Assembly (NCBI RefSeq): GCF_000242615.2
Contig: NZ_KI912268.1
Coordinates: 1,646,551 to 1,710,550, forward strand
Direction of reading: 5' to 3'
From: Holophaga foetida DSM 6591
GTDB taxonomy: Bacteria; Acidobacteriota; Holophagae; Holophagales; Holophagaceae
DNA length: 64,000 nt
Shown: one piece after another, positions 7,607 to 16,127 of the stretch
Layout of the letters: the number at the start of each line of letters is the position of its first letter
How positions within the stretch are numbered: position 1 is the first letter of the stretch
Translations under genes and position numbers: made by a program
Notes under the pieces: model-generated
Database searches by the model: none
What the model was told of the DNA's origin: nothing
Seen by the model: only the letters and a program-made list of their open reading frames with translations

Positions 7607-9247
7607 CTATGCCGTGACCACACCGGCAGCCTGCTGAAGGCCGAGTTCGGCGATGGCGGCCTCGCGCATCTTGAACTTCTGGATCTTCCCCGAGACGGTC
7701 ATGGGGAATTCGTCCACGAACTTCCAGTACCTGGGGATCTTGTAGGTGGCGATCTTGCCCTTGCAGAAGGTCCGCAGTTCATCCTCCGTAACCTGGGCCC
7801 CTGGGCGGAGCTTGATCCAGGCCATGACCTCCTCGCCATACTTGATGTCCGGCACCCCGATCACCTGAACGTCGGCAACCTCGGGCTTGGTGTAGAGGAA
7901 CTCCTCCACCTCCCGGGGATAGATGTTCTCGCCGCCCCGCAGCACCATGTCCTTGATGCGTCCCACGATCTTCAGGTAGCCGTCATCGTCCATGATCCCC
8001 AGATCGCCGGTGTGCATCCAGCGCCCGGCGTCGATGGACTGGTGGGTGGAGTGGGTGTCCTCCCAGTAGCCCAGCATCACCGAGTAGCCCCGGGTGCAGA
8101 TTTCGCCGGTCTCCCCCCTGGGGAGGATGCGGCCATTGGAAGGATCGATGATCTTGACCTCGACGTGGGGGTGGATGCTTCCCACGGTGGATACCCGTTT
8201 ATCCAGTGGGTCATCCACCCGGCTCTGGGCCGAGACAGGCGAGGTTTCCGTCATGCCGTAGCAGATGGTCACCTCCGTCATGTTCATATCCTGCTGGACC
8301 CGTTTCATGGCCTCAACGGGGCAGGGAGAGCCCGCCATGATGCCTGTGCGGAGAGAGGAGAAGTCCGTGGTCTTGAAGTCCGGATGATCGAACTCCGCAA
8401 TGAACATGGTGGGCACACCGTAGAGGGCGGTGCACTTCTCTTCCTGGACGACCTTGAGCACGACACCGGGATCGAAGGCCTCGCCTGGCACCACGATGCA
8501 GGCTCCGTGAGTGGTGACGGCCATGTTGCCCAGCACCATGCCGAAGCAGTGGTAGAAGGGCACCGGCAGACAGGCCCGGTCCTTCTCGGTGTAGGCCAGA
8601 CGCTCACCGATGAAGAAACCGTTGTTGAGGATGTTGTGATGGGAGAGGGTAGCCCCCTTGGGGAAACCGGTGGTGCCGCTGGTGTACTGGATATTGATGG
8701 GGTCATCGAACTGGAGTGAGGCCTCCCGCGTACGCAGTTCATCCTCCGAGACCCGCTTGCCGTCCTCCATCAGGGTGCCCCACTCCTGGTCGATGATCAG
8801 GGTCGCCTTGTGCTCTGGGCAGTGCTCCTCCACCTCCCGGATCATCTCGATGTAGTTGGTATGGCGGAAGCCCTTGGAGGCCACCAGCAGGGAGACACCG
8901 GACTGCTTGAGGACATATTCCAGTTCGTGGGTCCGGTAGGCGGGGTTGATGTTCACCAGAATGGCCCCCATGCGGGCACTGGCGTACTGCAGCACGACCC
9001 ACTCGTAGCGATTGGCGGACCAGATGCCGACCCGATCACCCTTCTTCACGCCCCGGGCCATGAGCCCCCGGGCCACTAAGCCTGTCTGCTCCCAGAACTG
9101 CCGATAGGTGGCGCGGTAGTTCTGGAAAGGCACCACCAGAGCCTCGGATTCCGGCCACCGCTCCACCGTGCGACGAAGATTCTGCCCGATGGTCTCCCCC
9201 AGAAGGGGGACATCGGTGGCTCCGTGAGCATAGGACGGCTTGGTCAT
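7607..9247 (-). CDS. AMP-binding acyl-CoA synthetase (FadD-like)
   Basis: A 546-residue member of the ANL adenylating superfamily that would activate a medium- or long-chain carboxylic acid to acyl-AMP and then acyl-CoA. The P-loop [18 protein letters not shown] lies near residue 190. [11 protein letters not shown] is motif A5, the [23 protein letters not shown] segment carries the catalytic Asp and hinge, and the C-terminal lysine is in [30 protein letters not shown] is the usual hinge-side motif. The start at ATG 9247 has GGAG 7 bases upstream; an in-frame TTG six bases earlier is less likely. It stands alone with an AT-rich promoter region upstream and a shared terminator downstream. Chain-length preference is unknown. 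Confidence 0.93.
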   Translation of the reverse strand: MTKPSYAHGATDVPLLGETIGQNLRRTVERWPESEALVVPFQNYRATYRQFWEQTGLVARGLMARGVKKGDRVGIWSANRYEWVVLQYASARMGAILVNINPAYRTHELEYVLKQSGVSLLVASKGFRHTNYIEMIREVEEHCPEHKATLIIDQEWGTLMEDGKRVSEDELRTREASLQFDDPINIQYTSGTTGFPKGATLSHHNILNNGFFIGERLAYTEKDRACLPVPFYHCFGMVLGNMAVTTHGACIVVPGEAFDPGVVLKVVQEEKCTALYGVPTMFIAEFDHPDFKTTDFSSLRTGIMAGSPCPVEAMKRVQQDMNMTEVTICYGMTETSPVSAQSRVDDPLDKRVSTVGSIHPHVEVKIIDPSNGRILPRGETGEICTRGYSVMLGYWEDTHSTHQSIDAGRWMHTGDLGIMDDDGYLKIVGRIKDMVLRGGENIYPREVEEFLYTKPEVADVQVIGVPDIKYGEEVMAWIKLRPGAQVTEDELRTFCKGKIATYKIPRYWKFVDEFPMTVSGKIQKFKMREAAIAELGLQQAAGVVTA

Positions 9248-9559
9248 GGGCAACTCCGGATCACGGTTTCAAAAACCTTGGGCCTCTGGGAAAATCCAAC
9301 CTTTTAGGTAGCCTTGGGGAAGTGCCCTTGTCAAATGACACCAATGGCCATATTTAATATTAATTCATAAATAACACCCACCTGATTCGACATTTTTACA
9401 CATCAAGTTTGTTAATTAGATATTTAATTAATACTGCAGAATTTACACTAATCGCAACATTAGAATAAATCAGACACAAACACCGGAGCACGGGAAAAGA
9501 AAAATGGCCGACCCACCCCCTGCGGGGACGGAACGGCCATGCGTTACACTGGTCCTCCC
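9248..9559. promoter_or_regulatory. AT-rich divergent promoter region
   Basis: This 312-base gap between the divergent acyl-CoA synthetase and dnaX genes has an unusually AT-rich core at about 9340-9470 (for example TATTTAATATTAATTCATAA) in a GC-rich genome. It should hold both promoters and may bind nucleoid proteins. I cannot assign -35/-10 boxes confidently, and no gene is seen. Confidence 0.5.
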
Positions 9560-11167
9560 ATGAACACCCTTGCCCTCAAGTATCGCCCCCGCACGCTCTC
9601 GGACCTCGTGGGCCAGGAGGCCAGCGTCCGGGCCCTGTCCAACGCCCTGCGCCGCGCCAAGGAATCCGGTAGCATCAACCATCAGGCATTCCTCTTCGCA
9701 GGAGTCCGGGGCACTGGAAAGACCTCCTCGGCCCGCATCCTGGCCCGGGCCTTGAACTGTGTCGAAGGCCCCACCGCCACCCCTTGCGGGGTCTGTGATG
9801 CCTGTGTATCCGCCGAGCAGCCGGACCGGAACCTGGACATCGTCGAGATCGACGCCGCCAGCCGCGCCAGCGTCGAGGACGCCCGGGCCCTGCGGGAGCA
9901 GGTCCAGACCCGCCCGGCCTTCTGCCGCTACCGCGTCTACATCATTGACGAAGTCCACATGATGAGCCGGAGCGCCTTCGACGCCCTCCTCAAGATCCTG
10001 GAGGAGCCCCCGGCCCACGCGATCTTCGTGCTGGCGACGACGGAACTCCAGGACGTGCCGGACACCATCAAGAGCCGGGTGCAGATCTTCCCCTTCCGCC
10101 TCATCCCCGTGGGGCTCATCGAATCCCGCCTCAAGCAGGTATGCGAATCCGAGGGCGTGACCTTCGACGAAGGCTCCCTCCGCCTCCTGGCCGAAGCGGG
10201 CCAGGGCTCCATGCGCGACGCCCTCACCACCCTCGACCGGGTCATCGCCGCCGGAGACGGACGGGTGATGGAGGACATCGTCCGGGAGCAGCTCGGCATC
10301 GTTCCGGCAGTGCGGGTCCAGGCCATCCTGGAAGCCCTGCTGGCTGGTGACAGCTCCGCCATCCTGGACCAGTGCCAGGCTCTGGCGGATCTGGGCACCG
10401 ACTGGATCAGCCTCTGGCGCGAGCTCATGGTGGCCTTCCGGGACCGCCTGGAGTCAGAGGTCCGGCGCAACCCCGGCCCCCAGGACATCATGCGCCTCGC
10501 CCGGATGCTCCACCTCCTCCTCCAGCGGGAACGGGATCTCCGGGAGACCAGCCTGCCCCAGGTGGTGGTGGAGCTGGCCCTCGTGACGGCCTCCCAGCTT
10601 CCCCACCTCACACCCCTGGACGCCCTGGGCCGTGGAGCCCCAGCACCGGCCCCCAGTGCCCCCCAGACCCGTCCGGCCCCTCCCCCCCGCCCTGAGCCGG
10701 GGACCGCCTCCCGGGCGGCGGATCCCCAGACCCCACGGCCCGGAACCCCTGCTCCAGCGTCGGCGCCAAGCGCGCCCAGGCTCCAGCCCGTCGCCAATGC
10801 GGGAAACCTGGAAAGCCTGCGCCGAGGCGTGAGCGAGGCCCTCAAGGCTGCCCCGGGCGGACTGCCCCGTACCCTGGGGGCCCTGCCCCACATGGCCACG
10901 AACCTGCGCCTGGAGGGGGGAACCCTGCACTGGTTCTTCCCCCCCAATGTCCGCAACACGGTCCAGGACCTGGAGCGGGAGCACGCCAACCCCCACCTGC
11001 TGGAGGCCCTCCGACAGGTGCTCCCGGGCCTGACCCGCATGGTCATCACCTTCGAGGACGGCAGCTCTCAGCGCCCCGAGGACCTATTGCGCAACGATCC
11101 AGCCTTCCAGCGCTTGATGGAAGACACCCAGGGAGAAATCCTGGAAGTCAAACGGATGGAAAAATGA
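9560..11167 (+). CDS. dnaX: DNA polymerase III subunit gamma/tau
   Basis: The 535-residue protein is the clamp-loader ATPase. The N-terminus MNTLALKYRPRTLSDLVGQE is diagnostic. Walker A is GVRGTGKT at residues 48-55, followed by the zinc-binding Cys cluster (LNC...PCGVCDAC). The DExx box is IIDEVHMM, then LLKILEEPP and the sensor segment LATTELQDVPDTIKSRVQIFPFR. Domain III is followed by a Pro/Ala-rich linker (about residues 365-430) and a short C-terminal domain. The ATG at 9560 is chosen because the conserved N-terminus begins there; an upstream ATG at 9539 would add seven residues. Its stop overlaps the radical SAM gene by 4 bases, an unusual partner for dnaX. Confidence 0.96.
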   Translation: MNTLALKYRPRTLSDLVGQEASVRALSNALRRAKESGSINHQAFLFAGVRGTGKTSSARILARALNCVEGPTATPCGVCDACVSAEQPDRNLDIVEIDAASRASVEDARALREQVQTRPAFCRYRVYIIDEVHMMSRSAFDALLKILEEPPAHAIFVLATTELQDVPDTIKSRVQIFPFRLIPVGLIESRLKQVCESEGVTFDEGSLRLLAEAGQGSMRDALTTLDRVIAAGDGRVMEDIVREQLGIVPAVRVQAILEALLAGDSSAILDQCQALADLGTDWISLWRELMVAFRDRLESEVRRNPGPQDIMRLARMLHLLLQRERDLRETSLPQVVVELALVTASQLPHLTPLDALGRGAPAPAPSAPQTRPAPPPRPEPGTASRAADPQTPRPGTPAPASAPSAPRLQPVANAGNLESLRRGVSEALKAAPGGLPRTLGALPHMATNLRLEGGTLHWFFPPNVRNTVQDLEREHANPHLLEALRQVLPGLTRMVITFEDGSSQRPEDLLRNDPAFQRLMEDTQGEILEVKRMEK

Positions 11168-12198
11168 CCCCAGTAGCGCCGCCCGCTTTCCTCTTTGTGG
11201 ATATCAACAGGGAATGCAACCTTCGGTGCCGCACCTGCATGTACTGGGCGGCCCCCAAAGAGGCCTCCTACGCCATTACCATCGAGCATCGCAGACAGAT
11301 CCTGGAGGATTACGCCGACCTGAGCCCTCGGGGTACCGTCGTCATCTGCGGGGGAGAGACCCTCCTGGCGAAGGAGGCCTATTTCGATGTGACCGCAAGC
11401 TGCCGCCGCCTGGGGCTGCGCTGCCTCTCGGTGACCAACGGCTCCCCCATCCGGGATCTGGCCATGGCGGAACGCCTGCTGCTGGATGGCCCCCATGAGA
11501 TCACCGTCTCCCTCAACCACTTCAAGCCGGAGATCCACGATGGCACCAGGGGGGTCCTGGGCTCTTGGGATTGGGCGGTCCAAGCACTGAAGCTCCTCCT
11601 CCAGGCCCGGAAGAACCTGGAACTCTCCAACCGCATCTACGTCATGGCCATCATCTGTGAGCAGAACTACCGGGACCTGGAGGCCTTCTACCCCTTTGTC
11701 CTCCGGGAACTCGGGGCGGACAAACTCAAGCTCAATTTCCTCCAGCCCACCTTCGGCCCCCTCGGGTCTGAATTCCAGGATGCCTTCTTCGCCCAGAACA
11801 CCATCGCGGACCCGGAGAATCTGGGCCGCATCCTCAGGGACTGCGATGGGAAGTTCGGCCTGGGACTCAACCCCCGCTGGGTGGAGGATGTGCTGATGTA
11901 CCACCGGAGCATCCAGAAGAACCGCAATGCTATCCAGGGCTGGCGGATATCCAGGGGCACGGATCGCCCGATCTGCAACTCCTACGATCGCAACATCATG
12001 GTGGACCTCCAGGGCAACGCCAGACTGTGTTTCTCCAACCAGTTCCGATCCGTCCCCATGGATGGGCCAGGCGCCCTCCGTCGCTTCTGGGAATCCTCGG
12101 AGGACATCCGGACGAAGATGCGAAGCTGCGCAGCCTACTGTGGCATCAGCCACAGCGTCCGCAGAGAGAACGGCACCCTGAAGCTGGCGAACGCCTGA
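11164..12198 (+). CDS. Radical SAM protein with SPASM-like C-terminus
   Basis: The 344-residue protein begins with the radical SAM motif CNLRCRTC (C-x3-C-x2-C) at residues 17-24, which holds a [4Fe-4S] cluster for S-adenosylmethionine cleavage. CGGETLL follows as the GGE motif. The C-terminal region has further cysteines (CNSYDRNIMVDLQGNARLCF and CAAYCGISH) spaced like a SPASM or twitch auxiliary-cluster domain, a set-up common in peptide- or sugar-modifying enzymes. It overlaps dnaX by 4 bases and the next membrane protein gene by 1 base (TGATG), so the three are translated as a chain. Substrate is unknown. The neighbouring GT-C-like and glycosyltransferase-like genes suggest surface glycan or glycolipid work, which is inference. 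Confidence 0.82.
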   Translation: MTPVAPPAFLFVDINRECNLRCRTCMYWAAPKEASYAITIEHRRQILEDYADLSPRGTVVICGGETLLAKEAYFDVTASCRRLGLRCLSVTNGSPIRDLAMAERLLLDGPHEITVSLNHFKPEIHDGTRGVLGSWDWAVQALKLLLQARKNLELSNRIYVMAIICEQNYRDLEAFYPFVLRELGADKLKLNFLQPTFGPLGSEFQDAFFAQNTIADPENLGRILRDCDGKFGLGLNPRWVEDVLMYHRSIQKNRNAIQGWRISRGTDRPICNSYDRNIMVDLQGNARLCFSNQFRSVPMDGPGALRRFWESSEDIRTKMRSCAAYCGISHSVRRENGTLKLANA

Positions 12199-13874
12199 TG
12201 CGCCTGCGCCGTCTCGTCCCACCCCTCGCCCTGCTCCTCCTGGTGCTGCTGCTGGTCCTGGCCAGGACGGTGGGAAGGTCCCAGGTCGAGGATCTGGGGA
12301 TGTGGGACGAATTCATTTACATTTCGCAGGGCATGGGGATCCACCGGGGGATCATCCCCCATGCCTGGGGGCCCCTCTACTCCAGCTGGTACGCCCTCCT
12401 GGGCTGCTTCACCTCCAGCGCGCTCCTGCAATACCGGGCCTGCCTTCCGATTCTCCTGGGCTTCAACCTTCTGGCCTGGTGGCTGGTGGCCAGGACCGCC
12501 CGGATGAAGACCTGGCTCCTGGTCCTGGGCATGATCTGGCTCTCGGTAGCAAGGGCCTTGGATCCAGGCTGGCCCTATGTCCCGGTCTTCACCTCAGCCC
12601 TGGTCATGGTGGCCATGGGACTGGCCATCCGCGCCAAACGGCTTTCGAGCGGTCTCGTGGCGGCCACGGCCCTGGTGGGCCTCCTTCCCTTCGCCCGCCC
12701 CGAGATGCTCGTGGCCTTCGTGGTGCTCTTCTTCAGCACCCTCCTCGCCCTTGGGGTTGAAGCCCTCCCCATCCGGAAGGCCCTGCCCAGGGCGGCGCTT
12801 GCAGTGCTCCCCTTCTTCCTCATGTGCTGGATCTTCCGGTCCCCCATCGACAAGCCCCGATCCTTCCTGGCCTTCGGCCAGCACTTCGCCTTGAACCTCA
12901 AGGAATCCTTCGGCGGGGACTTCGATCCCTTCCCGGATTGGGAGATGGTCCTTAAGCCCATCTTCGGGAATGCCAAGAGCCCTCGCCAGGCCGCCCTGAA
13001 CAATCCAAGAGCCTTCGCCTGGCACGTCAAGGAGAACCTGAAGGCCACGGCGTCCACGGGAGTCCCTGCCCTTGCGCCCCGCCTCTCACGCTCCCCCATC
13101 TCTCCTCCGAATGCCCGTGAGAGGTATCAGGGCATCCTCATCACCCTGGGGATCATCGCGGGCGTGGTGCTGGCCCTGAGGCGGATCCGAAGCGCACAGG
13201 ACCCAGAGGTGAGACAACGGTTCATCGCGGCAGCAGTGGTTGCCGGAGCCATCACGGTGGCCTTCCTTTCGGGCATCGTCCTCGTCAGGCCGCGCCCCCA
13301 CCACCTGGCCCCTGTGGTCGCAGCCATCGCCGTACTCGCGGCCATGGGCTGGTCCCAGCGCCTGACTTGGAAGCCTCCGACCTGGGTGCCGGTCCTCGCA
13401 TCCGCAGCGTTCCTCCTGCTCCTCCCCTCCAGGTCCGGTGCCGGACACTGGTTCCATCCCCCGGCCCATTCCGGGCAGGCGTGGCCCGCCACCCCGGATG
13501 CGAACGTTGTCCAGGTGCTCAACCAGCTGAAGCCTCCAGGCGAACGGGAGACGACCGTACTTTCCACCCCCTGCGGAATCGCCCTTTACGCCAAATGGAA
13601 GGCCAGGCAATTGCTGGCCCAGGACTTCCAGACCTTCGAGGCCTGCCTGGCCGCCAGGCCCGATGTCATCGTCGTGGATGACGCCATGCGGGTGCGCTTC
13701 CGCCGCCGGGACAGGGATCTCTTCCAGCACTTCGAGGAGGCCCCCAGTGCCTTCGGCTTTACCCCCCTGGAGACCCCACTGAACCCGATCAGGATCCTGC
13801 TGCGCAGCGAGCTGCCCTGGTCAGGGCTGGTAGGGGGCGAGCAGGGGAAGACCCTCGCCCTCTCCCTCCAGTAG
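12198..13874 (+). CDS. Polytopic membrane protein, GT-C glycosyltransferase-like
   Basis: The 558-residue protein starts with a strong hydrophobic helix (PPLALLLLVLLLVLA) and has roughly ten membrane segments. The first periplasmic loop carries WDEFIYISQGM, similar to the acidic motif of polyprenol-linked GT-C glycosyltransferases (Asp/Glu after the first helix), and GPLYSSWYALLG follows. The C-terminal ~110 residues are soluble. This architecture suggests a transferase using a lipid-linked sugar at the outer face of the inner membrane, but I do not recognise a named family. The ATG shares one base with the stop of the radical SAM gene. The last 54 bases overlap the end of the convergent glycosyltransferase-like gene. 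Confidence 0.65.
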   Translation: MRLRRLVPPLALLLLVLLLVLARTVGRSQVEDLGMWDEFIYISQGMGIHRGIIPHAWGPLYSSWYALLGCFTSSALLQYRACLPILLGFNLLAWWLVARTARMKTWLLVLGMIWLSVARALDPGWPYVPVFTSALVMVAMGLAIRAKRLSSGLVAATALVGLLPFARPEMLVAFVVLFFSTLLALGVEALPIRKALPRAALAVLPFFLMCWIFRSPIDKPRSFLAFGQHFALNLKESFGGDFDPFPDWEMVLKPIFGNAKSPRQAALNNPRAFAWHVKENLKATASTGVPALAPRLSRSPISPPNARERYQGILITLGIIAGVVLALRRIRSAQDPEVRQRFIAAAVVAGAITVAFLSGIVLVRPRPHHLAPVVAAIAVLAAMGWSQRLTWKPPTWVPVLASAAFLLLLPSRSGAGHWFHPPAHSGQAWPATPDANVVQVLNQLKPPGERETTVLSTPCGIALYAKWKARQLLAQDFQTFEACLAARPDVIVVDDAMRVRFRRRDRDLFQHFEEAPSAFGFTPLETPLNPIRILLRSELPWSGLVGGEQGKTLALSLQ

Positions 13875-15218
13875 GGCCTTCCGCAGGAGGAGGGGATCGG
13901 ACCCATGGGGAGGCGGGGCAAAGACAATGGGCCGATCCTCGCGATGCCCCCAGGCGATGGCGCCGTCGTATTCAGGCCATCCGACCCTGCCGGTCGCAAG
14001 GCGCCTTCGCTCGCGGCGGCGCCTTTTTCCGTACCCTGGCCACACTGCCCAGAGCAGCTTTTCCCAGAAACCGGGAGGGGGCATTCCCAGGGAAGGCCGT
14101 TCTGCAGGGCGTTCCAGGGCGCCGGAAGCCTCAAGCACCCCGCGGATGGCAGCCGCGGCGGCGCGCATGGAGTCCTCAAAGGTCCCCATGCCAAGGAGTT
14201 CCGGAAGATGGGAAGCGATGGAACGGCAGAGGTCCTCGTCCTTCAGCTTGCGGAAAAGCTCCTCATACTCCCCATCGTAACCCACCAGGCAGTTGTGGTC
14301 CTCCCGGAGCAGCGGACACTCCAGATGCAGCTGCTCCTCGAGATCCCGGTTCAGCAGGATGACGGGAATGCTTCCCACAAGCGCGCTCTGGATGACCCGA
14401 GGAGGATGAAAGGCATAGCCGGAGCGGGGGCAGAGCTGAAAACGGAAGAGGTTGGCGAGGTCGTAGCAGGCCCGGTGCGTGAACTGCTCGTGGATGGCGT
14501 ACAGAGGCAGGGGGGCCTGTTGGGCCACAACCGATACTTGGTGGGCCCGGGACCAGCCTTGGTATTCGGGCTTGGCCTCCTCCCAGGCACTGGGCTGGCC
14601 CGCGAAAAGGATCGCCGGATGCTTCTGATCCCAGGACAGGGGGGCGCAGGCCAGTTCCATGGGATCCGCCTGGATGAAGGACAGGGGGATGGCCCTCCCG
14701 AGGCCTAGACGCCTGTAGGCCTCACAGTCCACGGAGCTATTGTAGAGGATGATGTCCGGGTCAAAGGCCCTGAGGAAACGTTCGTGGCGCTCCCGGGCAT
14801 TGCTCTCCTCGGAGAAATGCATCGAAAGTGGCGTAAAAATCGGCTCCAGGGTGATCAGGACCTTGCACGCATAACGCTTGCGGACCTTGGCCCAGCTGTC
14901 CAGGAAGGCGTCGGTGTACCAATGGTCCACGGTACAGGCCACGAAGACATCCGAAACACTCCGATCCAGAAGCTCGGGACGCTCCACAAAGGCATCGATG
15001 CTGAGGAGTATCCCGGACATGAGACCCTGCTGGCAGAGCCTCGCCACCAGCAGTTCGTTGAAGATCGGAATGCTACGGTTCTGATGGTCGTACTGCCCTG
15101 TGATCCGGTCCAGGAGGGCGTCGAATTGTATCCACGGACCCGGAGCCCAGGGGCTTGTCAGGCCAACGGCAGACTGGCGTGGATCAGGCATTGGCGCTCC
15201 CTGGGCTCCCACCATCAT
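13821..15218 (-). CDS. Glycosyltransferase-like protein (exostosin/GT1-type)
   Basis: A soluble protein of up to 465 residues. The C-terminal half has the pattern of GT-B transferases. FQLCPRSGYAFHPPRVIQSALVGSIPVILLNRD resembles the nucleotide-sugar binding segment of exostosin-like and CapM-type enzymes (Cys-Pro-Arg-Gly, Arg, Ala-x-x-x-Gly-x-Ile-Pro-Val). The middle contains FDPDIILYNSSVDCEAYRRLG, resembling the end of a Rossmann domain. The very C-terminus is Arg-rich and poorly conserved-looking. No signal peptide is seen. The start is uncertain: ATG at 15218, the next codon, or ATG a few codons on. It converges with the GT-C-like gene and overlaps its last 54 bases. A shared role in a surface glycan is plausible but unproven. 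Confidence 0.62.
   Translation of the reverse strand: MMVGAQGAPMPDPRQSAVGLTSPWAPGPWIQFDALLDRITGQYDHQNRSIPIFNELLVARLCQQGLMSGILLSIDAFVERPELLDRSVSDVFVACTVDHWYTDAFLDSWAKVRKRYACKVLITLEPIFTPLSMHFSEESNARERHERFLRAFDPDIILYNSSVDCEAYRRLGLGRAIPLSFIQADPMELACAPLSWDQKHPAILFAGQPSAWEEAKPEYQGWSRAHQVSVVAQQAPLPLYAIHEQFTHRACYDLANLFRFQLCPRSGYAFHPPRVIQSALVGSIPVILLNRDLEEQLHLECPLLREDHNCLVGYDGEYEELFRKLKDEDLCRSIASHLPELLGMGTFEDSMRAAAAAIRGVLEASGALERPAERPSLGMPPPGFWEKLLWAVWPGYGKRRRRERRRLATGRVGWPEYDGAIAWGHREDRPIVFAPPPHGSDPLLLRKALLEGEGEGLPLLAPYQP
13998..14028 (+). terminator. Rho-independent terminator inside an antisense gene
   Basis: AAGGCGCC (13998-14005) pairs with GGCGCCTT (14018-14025) and is followed by a T run to 14028. 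It lies 124 bases after the stop of the dnaX-radical SAM-membrane protein chain, within the coding region of the convergent gene, where it encodes an Arg-rich stretch. Confidence 0.6.
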
Positions 15219-15258
15219 GGCAAGGGAGCCTGGAACGACAAAGCCTCCAGTCTCAGCC

Positions 15259-15624
15259 CTACTTCACGACCTGGGCATCGTGCTTCTGGCGCTGGATGTG
15301 GCGGCTCGTGCGATTCTGCTTGCGCTGGATGCGGCCCGCCTCGCGCCGGGTCACCTTGCCATCGGCCTCGGCCCTGGCGATGTCCTGGTTGACCCTCGCT
15401 TCCTGGCGCTCCAGGCGGGCACCTTCACGGGGAGTCACCTGACCGCTCTTCACCCCCTGCTCAATGCGTCCCTGCTGGCGCTCGGAACGGCGCTCGATGC
15501 GGGCCTCGCGACGGGGAGTCGTGGTCTGGGAGGGGGTGGGGGGCTTTGGGGGTTCCTGGGCCACCAGGGCGCCGCCGAGCATCAGCGTTCCAATGGATGT
15601 GAGGATGATGTGCCTGAAGTTCAT
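15259..15624 (-). CDS. Small secreted charged protein with internal repeat
   Basis: From ATG 15624 the protein has 121 residues: a signal peptide (MNFRHIILTSIGTLMLGGALVAQ, cleavage near AQ-EPP), a Pro/Thr linker, then a highly charged Arg/Glu/Gln helical region. That region contains two related copies of a roughly 27-residue unit: GVKSGQVTPREGARLERQEARVNQ and ARAEADGKVTRREAGRIQRKQNR. The shared pattern is G-x-V-T-x-R-E-x-x-R-(I/L)-x-R-x-(E/Q). The product is expected in the periplasm. I know similar small proteins in delta-proteobacteria and Acidobacteria only as hypotheticals, and no enzymatic motif is present. It follows another small secreted protein gene in the same direction with a 50-base gap. 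Confidence 0.7.
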   Translation of the reverse strand: MNFRHIILTSIGTLMLGGALVAQEPPKPPTPSQTTTPRREARIERRSERQQGRIEQGVKSGQVTPREGARLERQEARVNQDIARAEADGKVTRREAGRIQRKQNRTSRHIQRQKHDAQVVK

Positions 15625-15674
15625 GTGATTCTCCTGCAAGCCCAAATGGGGCGGTTAAAAGGAAGGGCGTTTGT

Positions 15675-15950
15675 TCAGAACCCGATCCAGAGGCTGATCC
15701 GGGGACGATCCCTGGGGGCTGCAAAGCGGGCCTCAGGGTGCACCACCAGGAGCTCCTGTTCCCGTTCATAGCGGGGGCGGTAATGGCCCCGGGACCACAG
15801 GGGGGCCATGCGGCGGGGGCGGTAATCCCGATCATCCCGCTGCTCATGGACATGGCCTCGGGAATGCTCCCACCGATCCCCCTCACAGGGGCGGGCCATG
15901 GCCGGCAGAGCCAGGAGGAGAAGGGCGAAGGCAGCGGGTTTGAGATTCAT
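15675..15950 (-). CDS. Small secreted Arg-rich protein
   Basis: A 91-residue protein from ATG 15950, with a clear signal peptide (MNLKPAAFALLLLALPAMA, cleavage after AMA). It is followed by a short His/Arg/Tyr-rich mature domain with REQELLVV and a C-terminal RPRISLWIGF. The ending in an aromatic residue and a beta-like last segment are reminiscent of small YXWGXW-type or outer-surface proteins, but I cannot assign a family. It is upstream of the other small secreted protein in the same direction. An in-frame ATG 30 bases further upstream would bury the signal peptide and is less likely. Confidence 0.6.
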   Translation of the reverse strand: MNLKPAAFALLLLALPAMARPCEGDRWEHSRGHVHEQRDDRDYRPRRMAPLWSRGHYRPRYEREQELLVVHPEARFAAPRDRPRISLWIGF

Positions 15951-16127
15951 GACAGCTCCAGATGGGCTTGGGAGGTCCACGCCACTGCCATCCGGATCTC
16001 AAGAGCCGTGCCAAGCTTCAACCTCTTGCCGTATCTGCAATAGCAAAAGGTTTAAGCCAGGACCTGGAGGCTTGTTGCAGCGAAGTCCAGCCGGACCGTC
16101 GCAGATCGCATCATCCGAGATAAGCAC

